Assembly: GCA_002270565.1 (NCBI GenBank)
Contig: NQMI01000021.1
Location: 413,434 to 477,433, forward strand
Origin: Stenocarpella maydis
Taxonomy: Eukaryota; Ascomycota; Sordariomycetes; Diaporthales; Diaporthaceae
DNA: 64,000 nt
Direction: 5' to 3'
Position 1 is the first letter of the stretch; every line of letters begins with the position of its first letter. Positions 25,139 through 35,152 of the stretch are shown here, one piece after another. The notes below the pieces were generated by a model. That model worked only from the letters and a program-made list of their open reading frames with translations, was not told the DNA's origin and did not search any database. Both the position numbers and the translations under genes were made by a program.

Positions 25139-26832
25139 ATGTCGGGGCTGCCCAGGAAGATTATGGCTTTGGCCGCTCTTTTCCTCATCACACCGGTCGT
25201 CTCCTACAAGAGGGATATTACTACTTGGACGACAAGCAAGTGTGGGGTAAGGAAAGCCGAGTCTGTCCCAGTCTACTCTATTGAGAAAGAGGAATTGACA
25301 CCGCGCCCTCAGCGATTTTGCTATCAGATGATATGCAATACAACAGCAGCAGAGCACGGAGAATGTGCATGCGATACTCATCTCCATGACATGGAAAGGT
25401 GCATGTTCGACGCCTGCTTTCTAGCAACGGATTACCACAGTAAGTTTAAGCCAATGGTCTAGACTCTTGATATATTCAAACGACACTTGAACCATCTGAC
25501 GCTCCATACTAACTGGTTTGATAGTGGACTGGCGCGAACTCTATCACAAATGCGATCTTCCGCGCCCAATCTCGACCGTCGATCCCGAGTACATGCTCAC
25601 AGCTATTATCATCTTCCTCGTCCAGACTCTAGTGTTCATTCCTCGGATAGCGACACGGTTGTGTGGCTTGGGCCAGTGGTACAAGGATGATACATCTTGC
25701 GTCGCTGCATATGTCAGTCTTACAATTAACCGTTCTGAAGTCGCCTCATCCGCATAGATACGAGACGATGAGAGGAGCTGATGCCAATACGATCAAACAG
25801 ATGCTTCTCGTCGCTCAGTTTGTCCTCTGCATTCTTCGTAAGTCGCCCACTGCGGCATCTATCCGCACTAACCAACCTTCTGACTCGATCTTCAGAGGGA
25901 GTAATTGGATGCTATGTTCACTTTTGGGACCTCGACTTCGAGAAATTGCCAGACTTCTACAAGGTCAACTTCGCCCGCCAACAACTATATGCCATCACGC
26001 TTGCTGTTACCAAGTCTTCTATCCTCTTCTTCTACCAACGTATTTTTCCGGGTCAGAAGGTCAAACGCGTTCTCTGGGCAACACAATGCTTTAACATCGC
26101 ATTTGCGATAGCTTACTTTATCGCTCAATTTTTTGTATCACAGCCTCTCTACTGCGAATGGACCTTCGACCAGGGCTCTGAGTGTACCTACAACGACGTC
26201 TTCGATGGCTCAGGGGCATATTCAGCTCTCAATGCGGCCCTGGACCTATGGATGGTTCTGCTGGCGGCCTTTTTGATTCGGAAACTGCAGATGAAGGTGG
26301 AAAAGAGGCTCAGTGTGATCGCTGTGTTTGCTACTGGTTTCTTGTCAGTATTGCGTGCCGTGCATCCCAGTCCCCACGGACTGCTTTGTCTGACCACTTC
26401 TTTCTAGCACATTCTGTTCAGCGCTATTCCGATTTATTATTTGGCGTCTTTCAGACGACAGTGAGTATCTGCCTCCATTGTGGTTCCTCAAACTCCACAC
26501 CGATGTGCTAAATGCCCCCTTTAGCCAAGGAAACCACCTTTCCGTCACTTACTTGGGCCGTATTCTACGCCGTCTATATTGAACTCACATGCTGTTTCAT
26601 CATCGCCTGCCTCCCAGCAATAAGGCAGCTCATAGACAAGAAGATCCTACCTTCCATCAGACAATACGCGACAGGCATGTCTACCAAGGACAGAGAAAGC
26701 AGAGGAGTTACCAGCATAGACATGGCCTCAAGGCTCGTGATCAACAAGACTCAAGAAACCTGGGTTACTGCAAGTAGGCTGGACCCGAATGCTAGGAAAG
26801 ATGATGATTGGAATCCGGACAGGAGGGACTAG
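25139..26832 (+). CDS. CFEM-domain Pth11-like seven-TM receptor
   Basis: Six exons (25139-25439, 25525-25712, 25801-25837, 25896-26343, 26408-26460, 26525-26832) give 444 residues in one frame. Introns have GT-AG ends, and several show CTAAC branch sites (TACTAAC before 25524, CACTAAC before 25895). A signal peptide is at about residues 1-22. Eight cysteines at 35, 61, 66, 76, 78, 88, 93 and 110 have the CxC core and spacing of a CFEM domain. Seven membrane segments of the fungal rhodopsin-like domain follow, with landmarks DDTSCVAAYMLLVAQF, HFWDLDFEKLPDFYK, LTKSS-like AVTKSSILFFYQRIFP, and ELTCCFIIACLPAI. The cytosolic tail has about 70 residues. Such proteins act as surface receptors; Pth11 in the rice-blast fungus senses surfaces. 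Ligand and pathway here are unknown. Unspliced reading breaks the protein into pieces, so the exon model matters. Exon 3, only 37 bases, is the least certain. Confidence 0.88.
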
Positions 26833-27352
26833 AGGCCTACTAGCAGATAAGTCATCATTGACTAAATCAGGCATGTCTGTCTGGGCTTTGTAGCATAGAG
26901 AACGATATTAACCCGTGCTAGTCAATACTCACTTGCTTTCCAGTGCTTGTTATCTGTTCAAGATTTCGAGGATGACATGCAGGTGCGTAGTACAAAGCAT
27001 ACACGAATCAATTTCCATATCTCAAGATTTAATCATGCGGCCGAAAAATGGCAACACCTTTTCCATGTGTTCGAATGCTCACTATTTAGAACCCCTCTCC
27101 TGTTCTATTATTTCTCACCAAAGAAAGAGCAACAAGCGTCTTAATCTCACCAGCTCCAGTAATTTTCCATGTTGTAATCGTGCCATACGTGTGCATTGAG
27201 AAAGGCGGATTCAACTGTCATGATGAATGCAACACCTCCAGCACCACCAACCCAATTTAACTTCCATATCCGAAGCAGCTCCCTGAAAAAAGTACCATAC
27301 AAAAAGCATAGCAGGTCCTTTACCTAATAACTATCCTTGCCCGCAATCAATA
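26833..27352. other. Intergenic, 3' flank of the receptor gene
   Basis: Moderately AT-rich non-coding sequence with no supported frame. It ends at the left terminus of the fold-back element. Confidence 0.4.
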
Positions 27353-27907
27353 TACGCCCACCCAGCTTTTCCCATACGCTCACCCAGAGCTACAAAAAGC
27401 CACGCGTATAGCCCTATACAAAATTTAGTACCTCTTTAAAAAAAAAAAAAAATCTTCCTTTTGCCTACCCAGAACCCCTGCTATAGCTCTCTGATATCCC
27501 TGCTCTACCTCTCCTTTTTGAGGGCCACTCCCTCCCTCCCTTCCTCCTAAGGTCCCTATCCTCCTAAGGGCCCCTTCCTCTTAAGGGCTTCTTCCTTTAA
27601 AGGGCCTTTCTTTTTAAATAGCACCTCTCTTTAAAGGGCCCTTAGGAGGAAGGAGCCCTTAGGAGGAAGGGGCCCTTAGGAGGAAGGGGAGGGCCTCTCT
27701 AAAAGAAAGCATAAAGCAGGGCTATCCCTAGCTATAGCAGGAATATTAGAGAGCTATAGTAGGGGTTCTGGGTGGGCGGAAGGAAGATTTTTTTTTTAAA
27801 AAAGAGGTACTAAATTTTGTATGGGGCTGCACGCGTAGCTTTTTGTAGCTCTGGGTGGGCGCCCGCAAATCCTTGGGTGGGCATACAGAAAAAGCTGGGT
27901 GGGCGTA
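27353..27907. mobile_element. 555-bp fold-back (MITE-like) element
   Basis: Both ends read inward as TACGCCCACCCAGCTTTT, so the element is bounded by perfect inverted termini. The leading TA on each side could be the TA target duplication typical of Tc1/mariner-type elements. The arms stay similar for about 170-200 bases: both contain CCCAGAGCTACAAAAAGC, CATACAAAATTTAGTACCTC or a one-base variant, a poly-A tract, CCCAGAACCCCT and TATAGCTCTCT. The right arm has an extra segment of about 22 bases with another CCCACCCA copy. The middle is also palindromic: CCTCCTAAGGG-type repeats on the left face CCCTTAGGAGG repeats on the right, so the whole element can fold on itself. It contains no open frame and would depend on a transposase elsewhere. 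It lies between the receptor gene and the 3' end of the gene at 28104. Confidence 0.8.
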
Positions 27908-28103
27908 CGTTGACTGCTTGCCCGTTCTCTTTCCCCCCCATCTTAGTACACTTCGGTTGGGCCAAGCGAGTGCAAACGATACGATGGATATTGATCGTAG
28001 TGGTTTCAAATGCTTTGGAGACAGGAATTATTTTCATATTTAACGATAGCTAATATTCTACTGCATGAGCGGGTACACCGCTTTCAAGTTGTCGGTGTTA
28101 CAG

Positions 28104-29000
28104 TCATTGTGGCAACTCATATATCTTCCCCGAACCATTTAGCTCCGCCGGACGGTCGACCACAGGAAGCCCCGGGTGAAGGGTGTTCGGATATTCTGTT
28201 GCTGTGGCGAGAGTGCTGCGGCTTTCCAATGTATGTTTCTGGTTTGGCCTCTTCCCTCTGCCTCTCCCAGCACGCCTCCTCAACCACACCAAGAACGCTC
28301 CAAGTGCAACGAGGAGTATGCCGACCACCACACCAACAGTAGCTGCGACTATGACCCCCAGATTAGTGGAACCATGGGCCGCCGGATCCGTAGCGGTTAA
28401 AGTCGGGCTCGTCGTCAACGTGACTGTCGTGGTGCCGGCCAAAGTGCCGCCGGCAGGAGTGGTTATGCTGGAGGTGGCCACCACGTTGAGGCCATTCACG
28501 GGCCAGCTCAATACTGAGGTCGGCGATCTGGCAGGCATGTCGGTCGACGCAAAAGACCAGGTGATCCCCCCGGCCTTGGGTATTCTGAATGAATTCACCC
28601 ACGTCAGCGCCTGTTGGGCGGTAACAGTCGATGTGCACTGCGAGGGGAACGTCGCCCTTGCGAAATCGGGAATGTTGAGTATGTAGTTTGACGGGCAGCA
28701 TATCGTCTGTGTTGTGTGGCTGTCGAGTGTCGATGTATAAACTTCGTAGTATGCCTCAGGGCATGTGAAGACTGGACCCAGGACTGTCGTTGGCAGAGCA
28801 TCTTGAGCCCACCAGGTTGATGCTTCAGGTGGCCAGCAAGTGGATAGCCTGGTATCGACATTCTGCATATACCAAGGGTCCCATCCGAGAAAATTTCCGC
28901 CGAGTTGACGATAAAGCCCCGAAGCACACTCGGGACCGGCTGAGGGCCAGGCTGCCGTCAATGGGAGGCACGCTGTTGTTGCTCCATTCATGGATGTCAT
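28104..29000 (-). CDS. Cys-rich single-pass membrane protein, function unknown
   Basis: An intronless frame of 298 residues from ATG 29000 (a second ATG at 28991 is equally possible). The N-terminal part is extracellular in type: scattered cysteines and aromatics with CPEAYYEVYTS, TICCPSNY and FPSQC. Then comes a Ser/Thr-rich stretch (TTPAGGTLAGTTTVTLTTSP), a single membrane segment at about residues 212-237 (LGVIVAATVGVVVGILLVALG), basic stop-transfer residues (WLRRRAGRGRGKR) and a short cytosolic tail ending YELPQ. There is no classical N-terminal signal peptide, so the TM segment would act as the signal anchor. This layout is common among uncharacterised ascomycete surface proteins. It could be a cell-wall or stress-sensor type protein; no function can be assigned. 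Confidence 0.7.
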   Translation of the reverse strand: MTSMNGATTACLPLTAAWPSAGPECASGLYRQLGGNFLGWDPWYMQNVDTRLSTCWPPEASTWWAQDALPTTVLGPVFTCPEAYYEVYTSTLDSHTTQTICCPSNYILNIPDFARATFPSQCTSTVTAQQALTWVNSFRIPKAGGITWSFASTDMPARSPTSVLSWPVNGLNVVATSSITTPAGGTLAGTTTVTLTTSPTLTATDPAAHGSTNLGVIVAATVGVVVGILLVALGAFLVWLRRRAGRGRGKRPNQKHTLESRSTLATATEYPNTLHPGLPVVDRPAELNGSGKIYELPQ

Positions 29001-29910
29001 GAAAGGTGTTGCGCCTACATTTTGTGGTACGGTCGGATGAAATTATGCTTGTATTGTCTCAGGCAAGCCCAATATTTCCATACAGTAAAGAATGTCCAGA
29101 AAGGGAATACGGAATGGACAAAACAAGGGAATGTGATCAGAACTGAGTCCAACTCTGCTCCGGAAGGTCCATGGGCCAGGGCTTTATTTGAAAAACAGCA
29201 TTTGTAGTTAGACCAGGCCGAAGCCGACCGGGCGGGCGGCCAAGGGGGCAGGTAGCGAAATGGCACAGACAGACTGCAAGACAAATAAGCACTGGGAGGG
29301 ACAGCTCTGCATTTCTCCTCTGATACTTTGGCCCCCGGTGAGACCCAATGCACCACCCCTGCGCAAGCCATAGGCTGTATAAGCCTTTCGCTGTACTCTC
29401 ATGGTATACACCGCACAGTGTTTAAGGCCAGTGATTAGGACTGGTCCAGAATTTGGATAAATCACAGATACAGCTGGGGGCTGCGGGTATTAGGTAGGGG
29501 CGATAGTCGTGGGTTGTTGGTGTAGGTGTTGCTGAGCATGGGTATTGTGCGAGTGACAGTTGTGGGAATATCAAGTAGCTAGGTGTTGGGCAATGTGCCC
29601 GGTGGGCCCGTGTACACTCAAATGCTCCCTTTCCGTAGTTGTGAATATGCGAGTCCTCTTGGAAGCACCAGAGCCATATGCTGATCCGTATTATGACGAT
29701 AGCCCCCTAGGCTGATCCGGACCACATACAGTAAGTAGTATGCGCATAAACATTTTTACAGTGCCGAGCAAGACCTGCTGGGTCATGCGGAAACCAAAAG
29801 ATATGTCGCTCCGTAATGAATGAATACTGAAGCGCAAGATGTGGCACCTAGTCACAGCACGCTCACAGACGCTTTGGTATCTCCGTCTCAAGCCCAACTA
29901 CCGGCGCCTC
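29001..29910. other. Intergenic, no feature seen
   Basis: This is the promoter side of the Cys-rich membrane gene and the 3' flank of the PLP-enzyme gene. Short open frames on both strands have no support. Confidence 0.4.
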
Positions 29911-31187
29911 TCAAGAGCCAAACAACATCCCAAGTTTATCCAACCCGACATTCCCCCCACTAAACACAACACCAACATCCCACCCCTCGGCCCCAGCCTC
30001 CCGCTCCACCAGCGCCCGGAACTCCTCGTTGAAGAGCACGACGGCGAGCGGCACCGCGGAGCTGGGCTCGACGACGACCTTCATGCGCTCGAGGACGAGC
30101 CGCAGCGCCGCCGCGATCTGCGCCTCGGTGACGGCATACACGGCGCGCACCAGCCCCCTGTCGTGGATGATGCCCCAGGGCAACGCGCCGACGGGCGTGC
30201 GCAGGCCGTCGGCCACCGTCAGCGACGACACGCTCTCGACGCGCCTCCCAGCCGCCAGCCCGCGCCGGCAGTCGTCAGCGCCCTGGAACGAGGGCTCGGA
30301 CCCGAACACGCGGACCCCCGTGCCCTCGCACGACAGCGCCACGCCAGAGAGCATCCCGCCGCCGCCGCAGGGCGTGATGATGGCGTCGAGGCCCTTCTTC
30401 TTGTTGCCCCCCCGCGCCGGCCTGTCCTCCGCCGCCATCAGCCCCGCCACCTGTTCCTGGAACTCGAGCCCCAGCGTCCCCTGGCCCAGGATGATGTCCG
30501 GGTGGTCGTAGGGCGGGACGAGCGTGGCGCCCGTCTCGGCCATCACGCGCGCGGCCACGGCCTCGCGCTCCACCGACGTCGACCCGCTGAAGACGACGTT
30601 GGCGCCGTACCCCCTTGTCGCGGCGACCTTTCCCGGCGCCGAGATCTCGGGCATGACGATGTGCGCTGGGATGCCGGACTCGCGGGCCGCGAGGGCGAGC
30701 GCCTGCGCGTGGTTGCCTGTGGTATGCGCGTCTCAGATTGGGGAGATGGGTGGCGAGGGCGTGGGAGTGAAGTAGGCCCCAGCAGACAGAGGAACTCACC
30801 ACTACTATGCGTGACCACCCCCCTCGTCGGCCCCCCACTGGCAACCCACCCCTCGTCGGCCTTGAGCCTCTCGATGGCGTGGAACGCCCCGCGCACCTTG
30901 AACGCCCCGACCCGCTGCAGATTTTCGCATTTGAACCACAGCCTGATCACCGGCCGCGCCTTTCCCCTTGTGCCCGTCTCCTCTCCGGCACTCTCCTGTT
31001 CCCCACCATCACCGGCCCCCCCCCGTGCCTCCATGTCCCCAGGCCTGTCCCCCGCCGGCGTCGACGCCAGCCGCGTGAGCGTCGAGTTGGTCAGCACGGG
31101 CGTGCGGTGGACGTGCGGCCGCACGAGGTCGTGCGCTGCGACCACCGAGGCGCGTGTCAGGGGTGGGCAGGTCTTGGGGTCTGCCAT
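29911..31187 (-). CDS. PLP-dependent serine racemase / threonine-dehydratase-like enzyme
   Basis: Exons 31187-30800 and 30716-29911, split by an 83-base GTGAGT...ACAG intron, give 397 residues of fold-type II PLP enzyme. Landmarks in order: FKCENLQRVGAFKVRGA with the PLP-binding Lys97; THSSGNHAQALALAA, rebuilt across the splice and carrying both serines found in serine racemases; the phosphate-binding loop CGGGGMLSGVA; VVEPSSAVPLAVVL; and SGGNVGLDKL at the end. The HSSGNH motif fits serine racemase or threo-3-hydroxyaspartate dehydratase better than biosynthetic threonine dehydratase, and the C-terminal regulatory domain of the latter is absent. A Gly/Glu-rich insertion at about residues 44-78 makes it longer than the usual 320-340. 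It has no targeting signal, so it is probably cytosolic. Substrate (D/L-serine, threonine or hydroxyaspartate) cannot be decided. Confidence 0.88.
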
Positions 31188-31198
31188 TGTATACCAGC

Positions 31199-31218
31199 GT
31201 GTGTGTGTGTGTGTGTGT
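31199..31218. repeat. (GT)n microsatellite in the PLP-enzyme leader
   Basis: About ten GT units ending roughly 12 bases before the first base of the PLP-enzyme start codon (minus strand), so it lies in the promoter or 5' leader. Confidence 0.85.
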
Positions 31219-31827
31219 GGTATTGTGTCTTTCAGCGATGCCCTTGTTGCTGTGTGAGAAGCGTGACGACGAGACGCCGTTTCAATGCCGCTGTATCAGT
31301 GGTCGTTGTGAGATCCAACTTGCCGGGGTCACTAGACAGATAGACGATTTAGATATAACGGTCAAGGAGGGATATCCAAGCGCGTATGTGCGGATATTTA
31401 CGACGGGCTGAATGGACGCAAGCATGTGTAGCGTGTAAGCCAGTCGGTGATAAAAGTGGAGGTGGCAAGTCAGTTGGGCTTGAAACCGCGGCAAACGACA
31501 AGATGAGCAAGCAAGGAAGATGTCTACCCGGGGACCCGGGAGACCTTATAAACACTCAACCCTCGGCCGATGGCAGTTGATTCTCGACAGGACGACGCCT
31601 CCTGCGCAAATGCGTACGACTTAGGAGGGCCAGTGGGACCGCCGAGATCGGAAGCCCTTTTGGTTCGAGTTGCATTTCTACAACCAGCATTTGGGACCTG
31701 ATACCACATTTACAGGGTTTCCCGAGCGCCGGCAAAGCGGCTCAGAAATACAGGTTTGAGGGTTCCAGTAGATGTAGCAAGGTAGCAAGGTAGCAACGGT
31801 GGCGGCGTCGGTATAGGTACGGAGGCG

Positions 31828-31873
31828 CTCTGGCTGCTTGCTCTGGCTGCTTGCTCTGGCTGCTTGCTCTGGC
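31828..31873. repeat. Tandem 13-base repeat (3.5 copies)
   Basis: Three perfect copies of CTCTGGCTGCTTG plus a partial fourth, in head-to-tail order, followed 27 bases later by a telomere-type TTAGGGTTAGGG motif. Confidence 0.9.
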
Positions 31874-32405
31874 GAACCCCCTCCGCACCATTTATTAGCT
31901 TAGGGTTAGGGCTAGGTGGCCCCTGGTGGGTCTAGCCAATGAGATCCAAGAGCTCGGATTGCCTAATTGGGAAGAGATGCGCCATGTCTGCTGGTTTGCG
32001 GGACCTCTTCAGAGCTTGAATTCTTCAAGCCATTCAGTGCTTCACGCCGTGCCCCTGCAAGAGCACCCAGCATCATCACCAAGCGAGGAAATCAAGGAAT
32101 AGAAGAATCAAACCACCAGACCTTTTCTTCTTCCTCAAGCCCAAGATACCAGGGATCACCAAAAAGAGTAACTCGCGGATAAAAACATTTGGATATAAAG
32201 TACACAATCCCCTTAGACTTTTGTCCCACTCGCCCGCGCAAACAATATATGCACGTACTCTCCCATGGCCTAGGAAAGCCTCTCTTCCCCCCACACCAAA
32301 TCTCGAGCAAATAGACCAGCTCAAGTGATCAACAGCCCTCGTCAACCACTCGAGGCGTCTGCCACCTAGCCTTCGAGGCACCAAGCAATATGGATCGGGT
32401 CCATC

Positions 32406-33885
32406 TTACTTCTGGTTCTCAGGGCGCAGGGAGCGGACGGCCTTTCCGGCGCGCCAGATCTCCAGGTTGCGGATCTCCTCCATCTCGGCCTCGAACTTCT
32501 CGCGGTAGTCGGGCTGGCCGTTGTAGTCGAGCGAGCGCTGCGTCTCAGTGCCGTTCTTGACCGACTCGTACAGCTCGTTGAAGACGGGCTTGAGGGCGTC
32601 CTTGAAGCGGGGCGACCAGTCGATAGCGCCGCGGCGGGCGGTGGTGGAGCAGGCCTCGTACATCCAGTCCATGCCGTTGGCGCCGATCAGGGGGTACAGA
32701 GACTGTGTGGCCTCCTCAACGGTCTCGTTGAAGGCCTCGCTGGGGGAGTGGCCGTTCTCGCGGAGGACCTCGTACTGGGCGAGGAACATGCCGTGTATAC
32801 CGCCCATCAGGCAGCCACGCTCTCCGTAGAGGTCAGAGTAGACCTCCTTCTCGAAGGTGGTCTTGTACAGGTATCCGGAGCCGACGGCGACACCCATGGC
32901 GATGGCCTTCTCCTCGGCCTTGCCGGTGACGTCCTGGTAGACGGCGATGGACGAGTTGATGCCACGGCCCTCACGGAAGAGGGAGCGCACGGTACGGCCG
33001 GAGCCCTTGGGGGCGACGAGGATGACATCGACGTCCTTGGGGACGTCAACCTTGGTCAGGTCCTTGAAGACGGGGGAGAAACCGTGGGAGAAGTACAGGG
33101 TCTGCATTGATGCACACGAGGTCAGCCATTGGGCGACAAGACAGAGGCGGGGGTGCGGGTGGCTCGCTGGGAATGACTCGCCTTTCCCTTGGTGATCTGA
33201 GGCTTCAGATGGGGCCAGGTCTCGGACTGGGCGGCATCGGACAGCAGGTTCATGATGATGGTGCCCTTGCTGATGGCCTCGTCGACCTCGAACAGGTTCT
33301 TGCCGGGGACCCAGCCATCCTGGATGGCGTCCTTCCAGGACTTGCCGTTCTTTCGCACACCGATGATGACATTGAGGCCGTTGTCACGGAGGTTGAGACC
33401 CTGGCCGTGGCCCTGGGAGCCGTAGCCGATCAGAGCGAGGGTGTCGTTCTTGAAGTAGTCCTGGGATTGCCGTCAGCAACTTTTGGCTCAGAGCGGCATT
33501 GAGGCTGCTGTGAGGTGGGAAGGGGAATGGGATGGGGAGGGGAGATTGGGTGCTGGGCGGGGGTAGGTGACTCACCAGGAGCTTCTCCTTTGGCCAGTCA
33601 TCGCGCTCTGTGGGGGAGGTCCATCTAGAGTCAGAGACGGGCGCCAATGCATCAATTGAGGCTCGTTGGGGGCTCACCGTAGACGGTCTCCTTGTGACCG
33701 GCAAAGTCAACAGTCTTGACGCCACGAATCTGCTGCTGGACGGGGCGGGCCAGAGCAGGGCGGGCGACGGCAGAGGTGCGCGAGGCGGCGTTGAGGGCAG
33801 CAACGAAGGTGCGCCTCTGGACCGTGTTCTTTGTCAATTGACGGGCGGCGGGCCGCAGGGCGGAGGAGAAACCTCTGGCAGACAT
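32406..33885 (-). CDS. ILV5: Ketol-acid reductoisomerase, mitochondrial (ILV5)
   Basis: Four exons (33885-33678, 33607-33576, 33460-33182, 33101-32406) give 404 residues, the usual fungal length. The enzyme performs the isomerisation and NADPH reduction step of valine, leucine and isoleucine synthesis in mitochondria. The N-terminus MSARGFSSALRPAARQLTKN is an Arg/Ser-rich mitochondrial presequence. LIGYGSQGHGQGLNLRDNG is the NADPH-binding loop; TLYFSHGFSPVFKDL, EVYSDLYGERGCLMGG and EEATQSLYPLIGANGMDWMY belong to the Mg-binding knotted domain of the class I fungal enzyme. Introns 1 and 2 (33608-33677, 33461-33575) have GTGAGC/GTGAGT donors. Intron 3 (33102-33181) begins GCGAGT: only this GC-AG splice restores the conserved ITKGKTLYFSHGF junction, and no GT nearby keeps the frame. 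Confidence 0.97.
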
Positions 33886-34178
33886 GTTGAGGGTTGTTCT
33901 GAGTGGAGATTGGTGGGAAAAGGAGAGGGAAGGCAGCGAGAAGCGGGTTGAGAGGAGGAGGAGGAGGATGAGAAGTATGGTGTTGTGCGTTTTGACAGAC
34001 CCAAGCTCCGATCTTGGTCGACTCACCGAATGGTGTTGGACCAATTTTTTTCTCGTCAGCTCCGAGCTCGCTCGCCCGCCCCATCTCCCTTGGGTGGGAC
34101 CCTGCAACCCCAGCACCGTGCAGGACGGCAGGCCCTGGGACAGGACAAGTGAGAATACACTACATCTCTCCCGGGGTT
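33886..34178. other. ILV5 5' flank
   Basis: Promoter and leader of ILV5 (minus strand). A GGA-rich stretch near 33950-33970 reads as a CCT/CTC tract on the transcribed strand, as is common before highly expressed fungal genes. No coding content. Confidence 0.4.
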
Positions 34179-34298
34179 CCAAACGTTAGATTGTCTTGCG
34201 CATTTTCTGTTGGCAATTCTGGTGCCGCGAATCCACAAATTGCCCAATTTGTTAGCAAAAGACATCTTGGGTGGAGAAGTCCGCATTTAACGTTTGGG
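34179..34298. mobile_element. 120-bp inverted-repeat element (possible MITE)
   Basis: The left end starts CCAAACGTTAGAT and the right end, read inward, starts CCCAAACGTTAAAT, giving inverted termini of about 13 bases with one mismatch. The inside is AT-rich and non-coding, with a second complementary pair (ACAAATTGCCCAATTTGT, 34234-34251) that could fold. No obvious target-site duplication. It lies about 300 bases upstream of ILV5. Confidence 0.5.
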
Positions 34299-34589
34299 AT
34301 CCAACGAGCTATCACAGCTCATCAAATCAGCAGCCACATCTCTATATAAGAATTTCCAAACAGGATAATAGCTTGTTAGGATTTAGGTTCAGCTAATTTG
34401 CTAGGCATTTATTGAGTTAAGCGCCTATTATGGTAATGTTATATTTGATGCAGCTTGTGCAGAGTAGTTTGTGAGTTCGGTCTTCTTGCCCCGGCCGAGC
34501 CTGCGTCGCTGCGACGGTGGGGCCAGGGTCCCGGCTGTGGGTTCAAATGTTGTGGGGGCGGACGAGACGGAGCCAGAGGAGCCATCAGA

Positions 34590-34640
34590 GCTCCTCCCAG
34601 CCCACGTCCGTCTGGGGAACAAGGGGGTTCCTGCCTCGGC
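34590..34640 (+). repeat. Short direct repeat, copy 1
   Basis: AGCTCCTCCCAGCCCACG, then CCGTCTGGGGAACA and a G run. A near-identical segment is at 35735-35785 in the same orientation. The two copies bracket the gene relic and the AT-rich LTR-like stretch, so they may be remnants of one dispersed repeat. Confidence 0.55.
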
Positions 34641-34652
34641 CTGACTGGCCTG

Positions 34653-35152
34653 TCAGCCTGTTCCACGTACATAGAGTAGGCCCTTGAAGTACTCGGCGAG
34701 TGCGGCACAGTCGGCCATAATATCTTTGGATTTGGGAATCTCCCAGAACGAGTCCGTCCGGCGGTAGAAGAGGTCCCAGTGCACAATATCCTGCGCATCC
34801 CCGTCACACATACCGGCCACGTTCCCAAGCAGATGATTGTAGCTCAACAGATCCATATACGCCCTCCGCGCGCGGTCTAGATCAGCCATATTCTCATCCT
34901 TGGCCAGATCGCAGACCCCAGAACCCCTCGAGGAGAGGGTCAGGAGCACACTAAGGTACAGGTAGTCGCGGAGACTATCCGCAGCAAGCAGGTCGAGCCC
35001 GAAAGAGTGCCCCAGCCTAGGTGCACGAACGCATGGATATCCAACTTATCATGGCGTGCCAGCAGCAACAGCGGTTCCATAACCTCGCGCCTAAGATAAG
35101 CATTTTCAGCCGACGCACCAAGGGCAGGCGGCAACCCAGCAGCCTCAATCAT
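34653..35152 (-). pseudogene. Frameshifted and truncated gene relic, family unknown
   Basis: Two minus-strand frames together read like one protein. Bases 35152 to about 35028 encode MIEAAGLPPALGASAENAYL...DIHAFVHLG. A one-base shift near 35025 moves to a second frame, continuing LGHSFGLDLLAADSLRDYLYL and then CDLAKDENMADLDRARRAYM and NHLLGNVAGMCDGDAQDIVHW, ending at TGA 34653-34655. The amino-acid texture (helical, acidic, with tryptophans) is coding-like in both pieces, and neither alone makes a plausible protein. The C-terminal end runs into sequence resembling a repeat seen again near 35740. I do not recognise the family. A real intron at the shift is unlikely because the gap is too small. 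Decayed DNA surrounds it. Confidence 0.5.

Larger units (their letters stand above)
31188..32405. other. Intergenic with repeats, between PLP-enzyme gene and ILV5
   Basis: A (GT)n tract lies at 31199-31218, just upstream of the PLP-enzyme start. A short GTAGCAAG-type repeat (about 31775-31797) and three copies of a 13-base unit (31828-31873) follow, then TTAGGGTTAGGG at 31900-31911. The remainder up to 32405 is the ILV5 3' flank, with no supported frame. Confidence 0.5.

Noticed and set aside
29839..31257. 472-codon plus-strand open frame
   Set aside because: Antisense shadow of the PLP-enzyme gene.
31828..31873. CRISPR-like array
   Set aside because: The 13-base units are directly adjacent without spacers, and the organism is a fungus.
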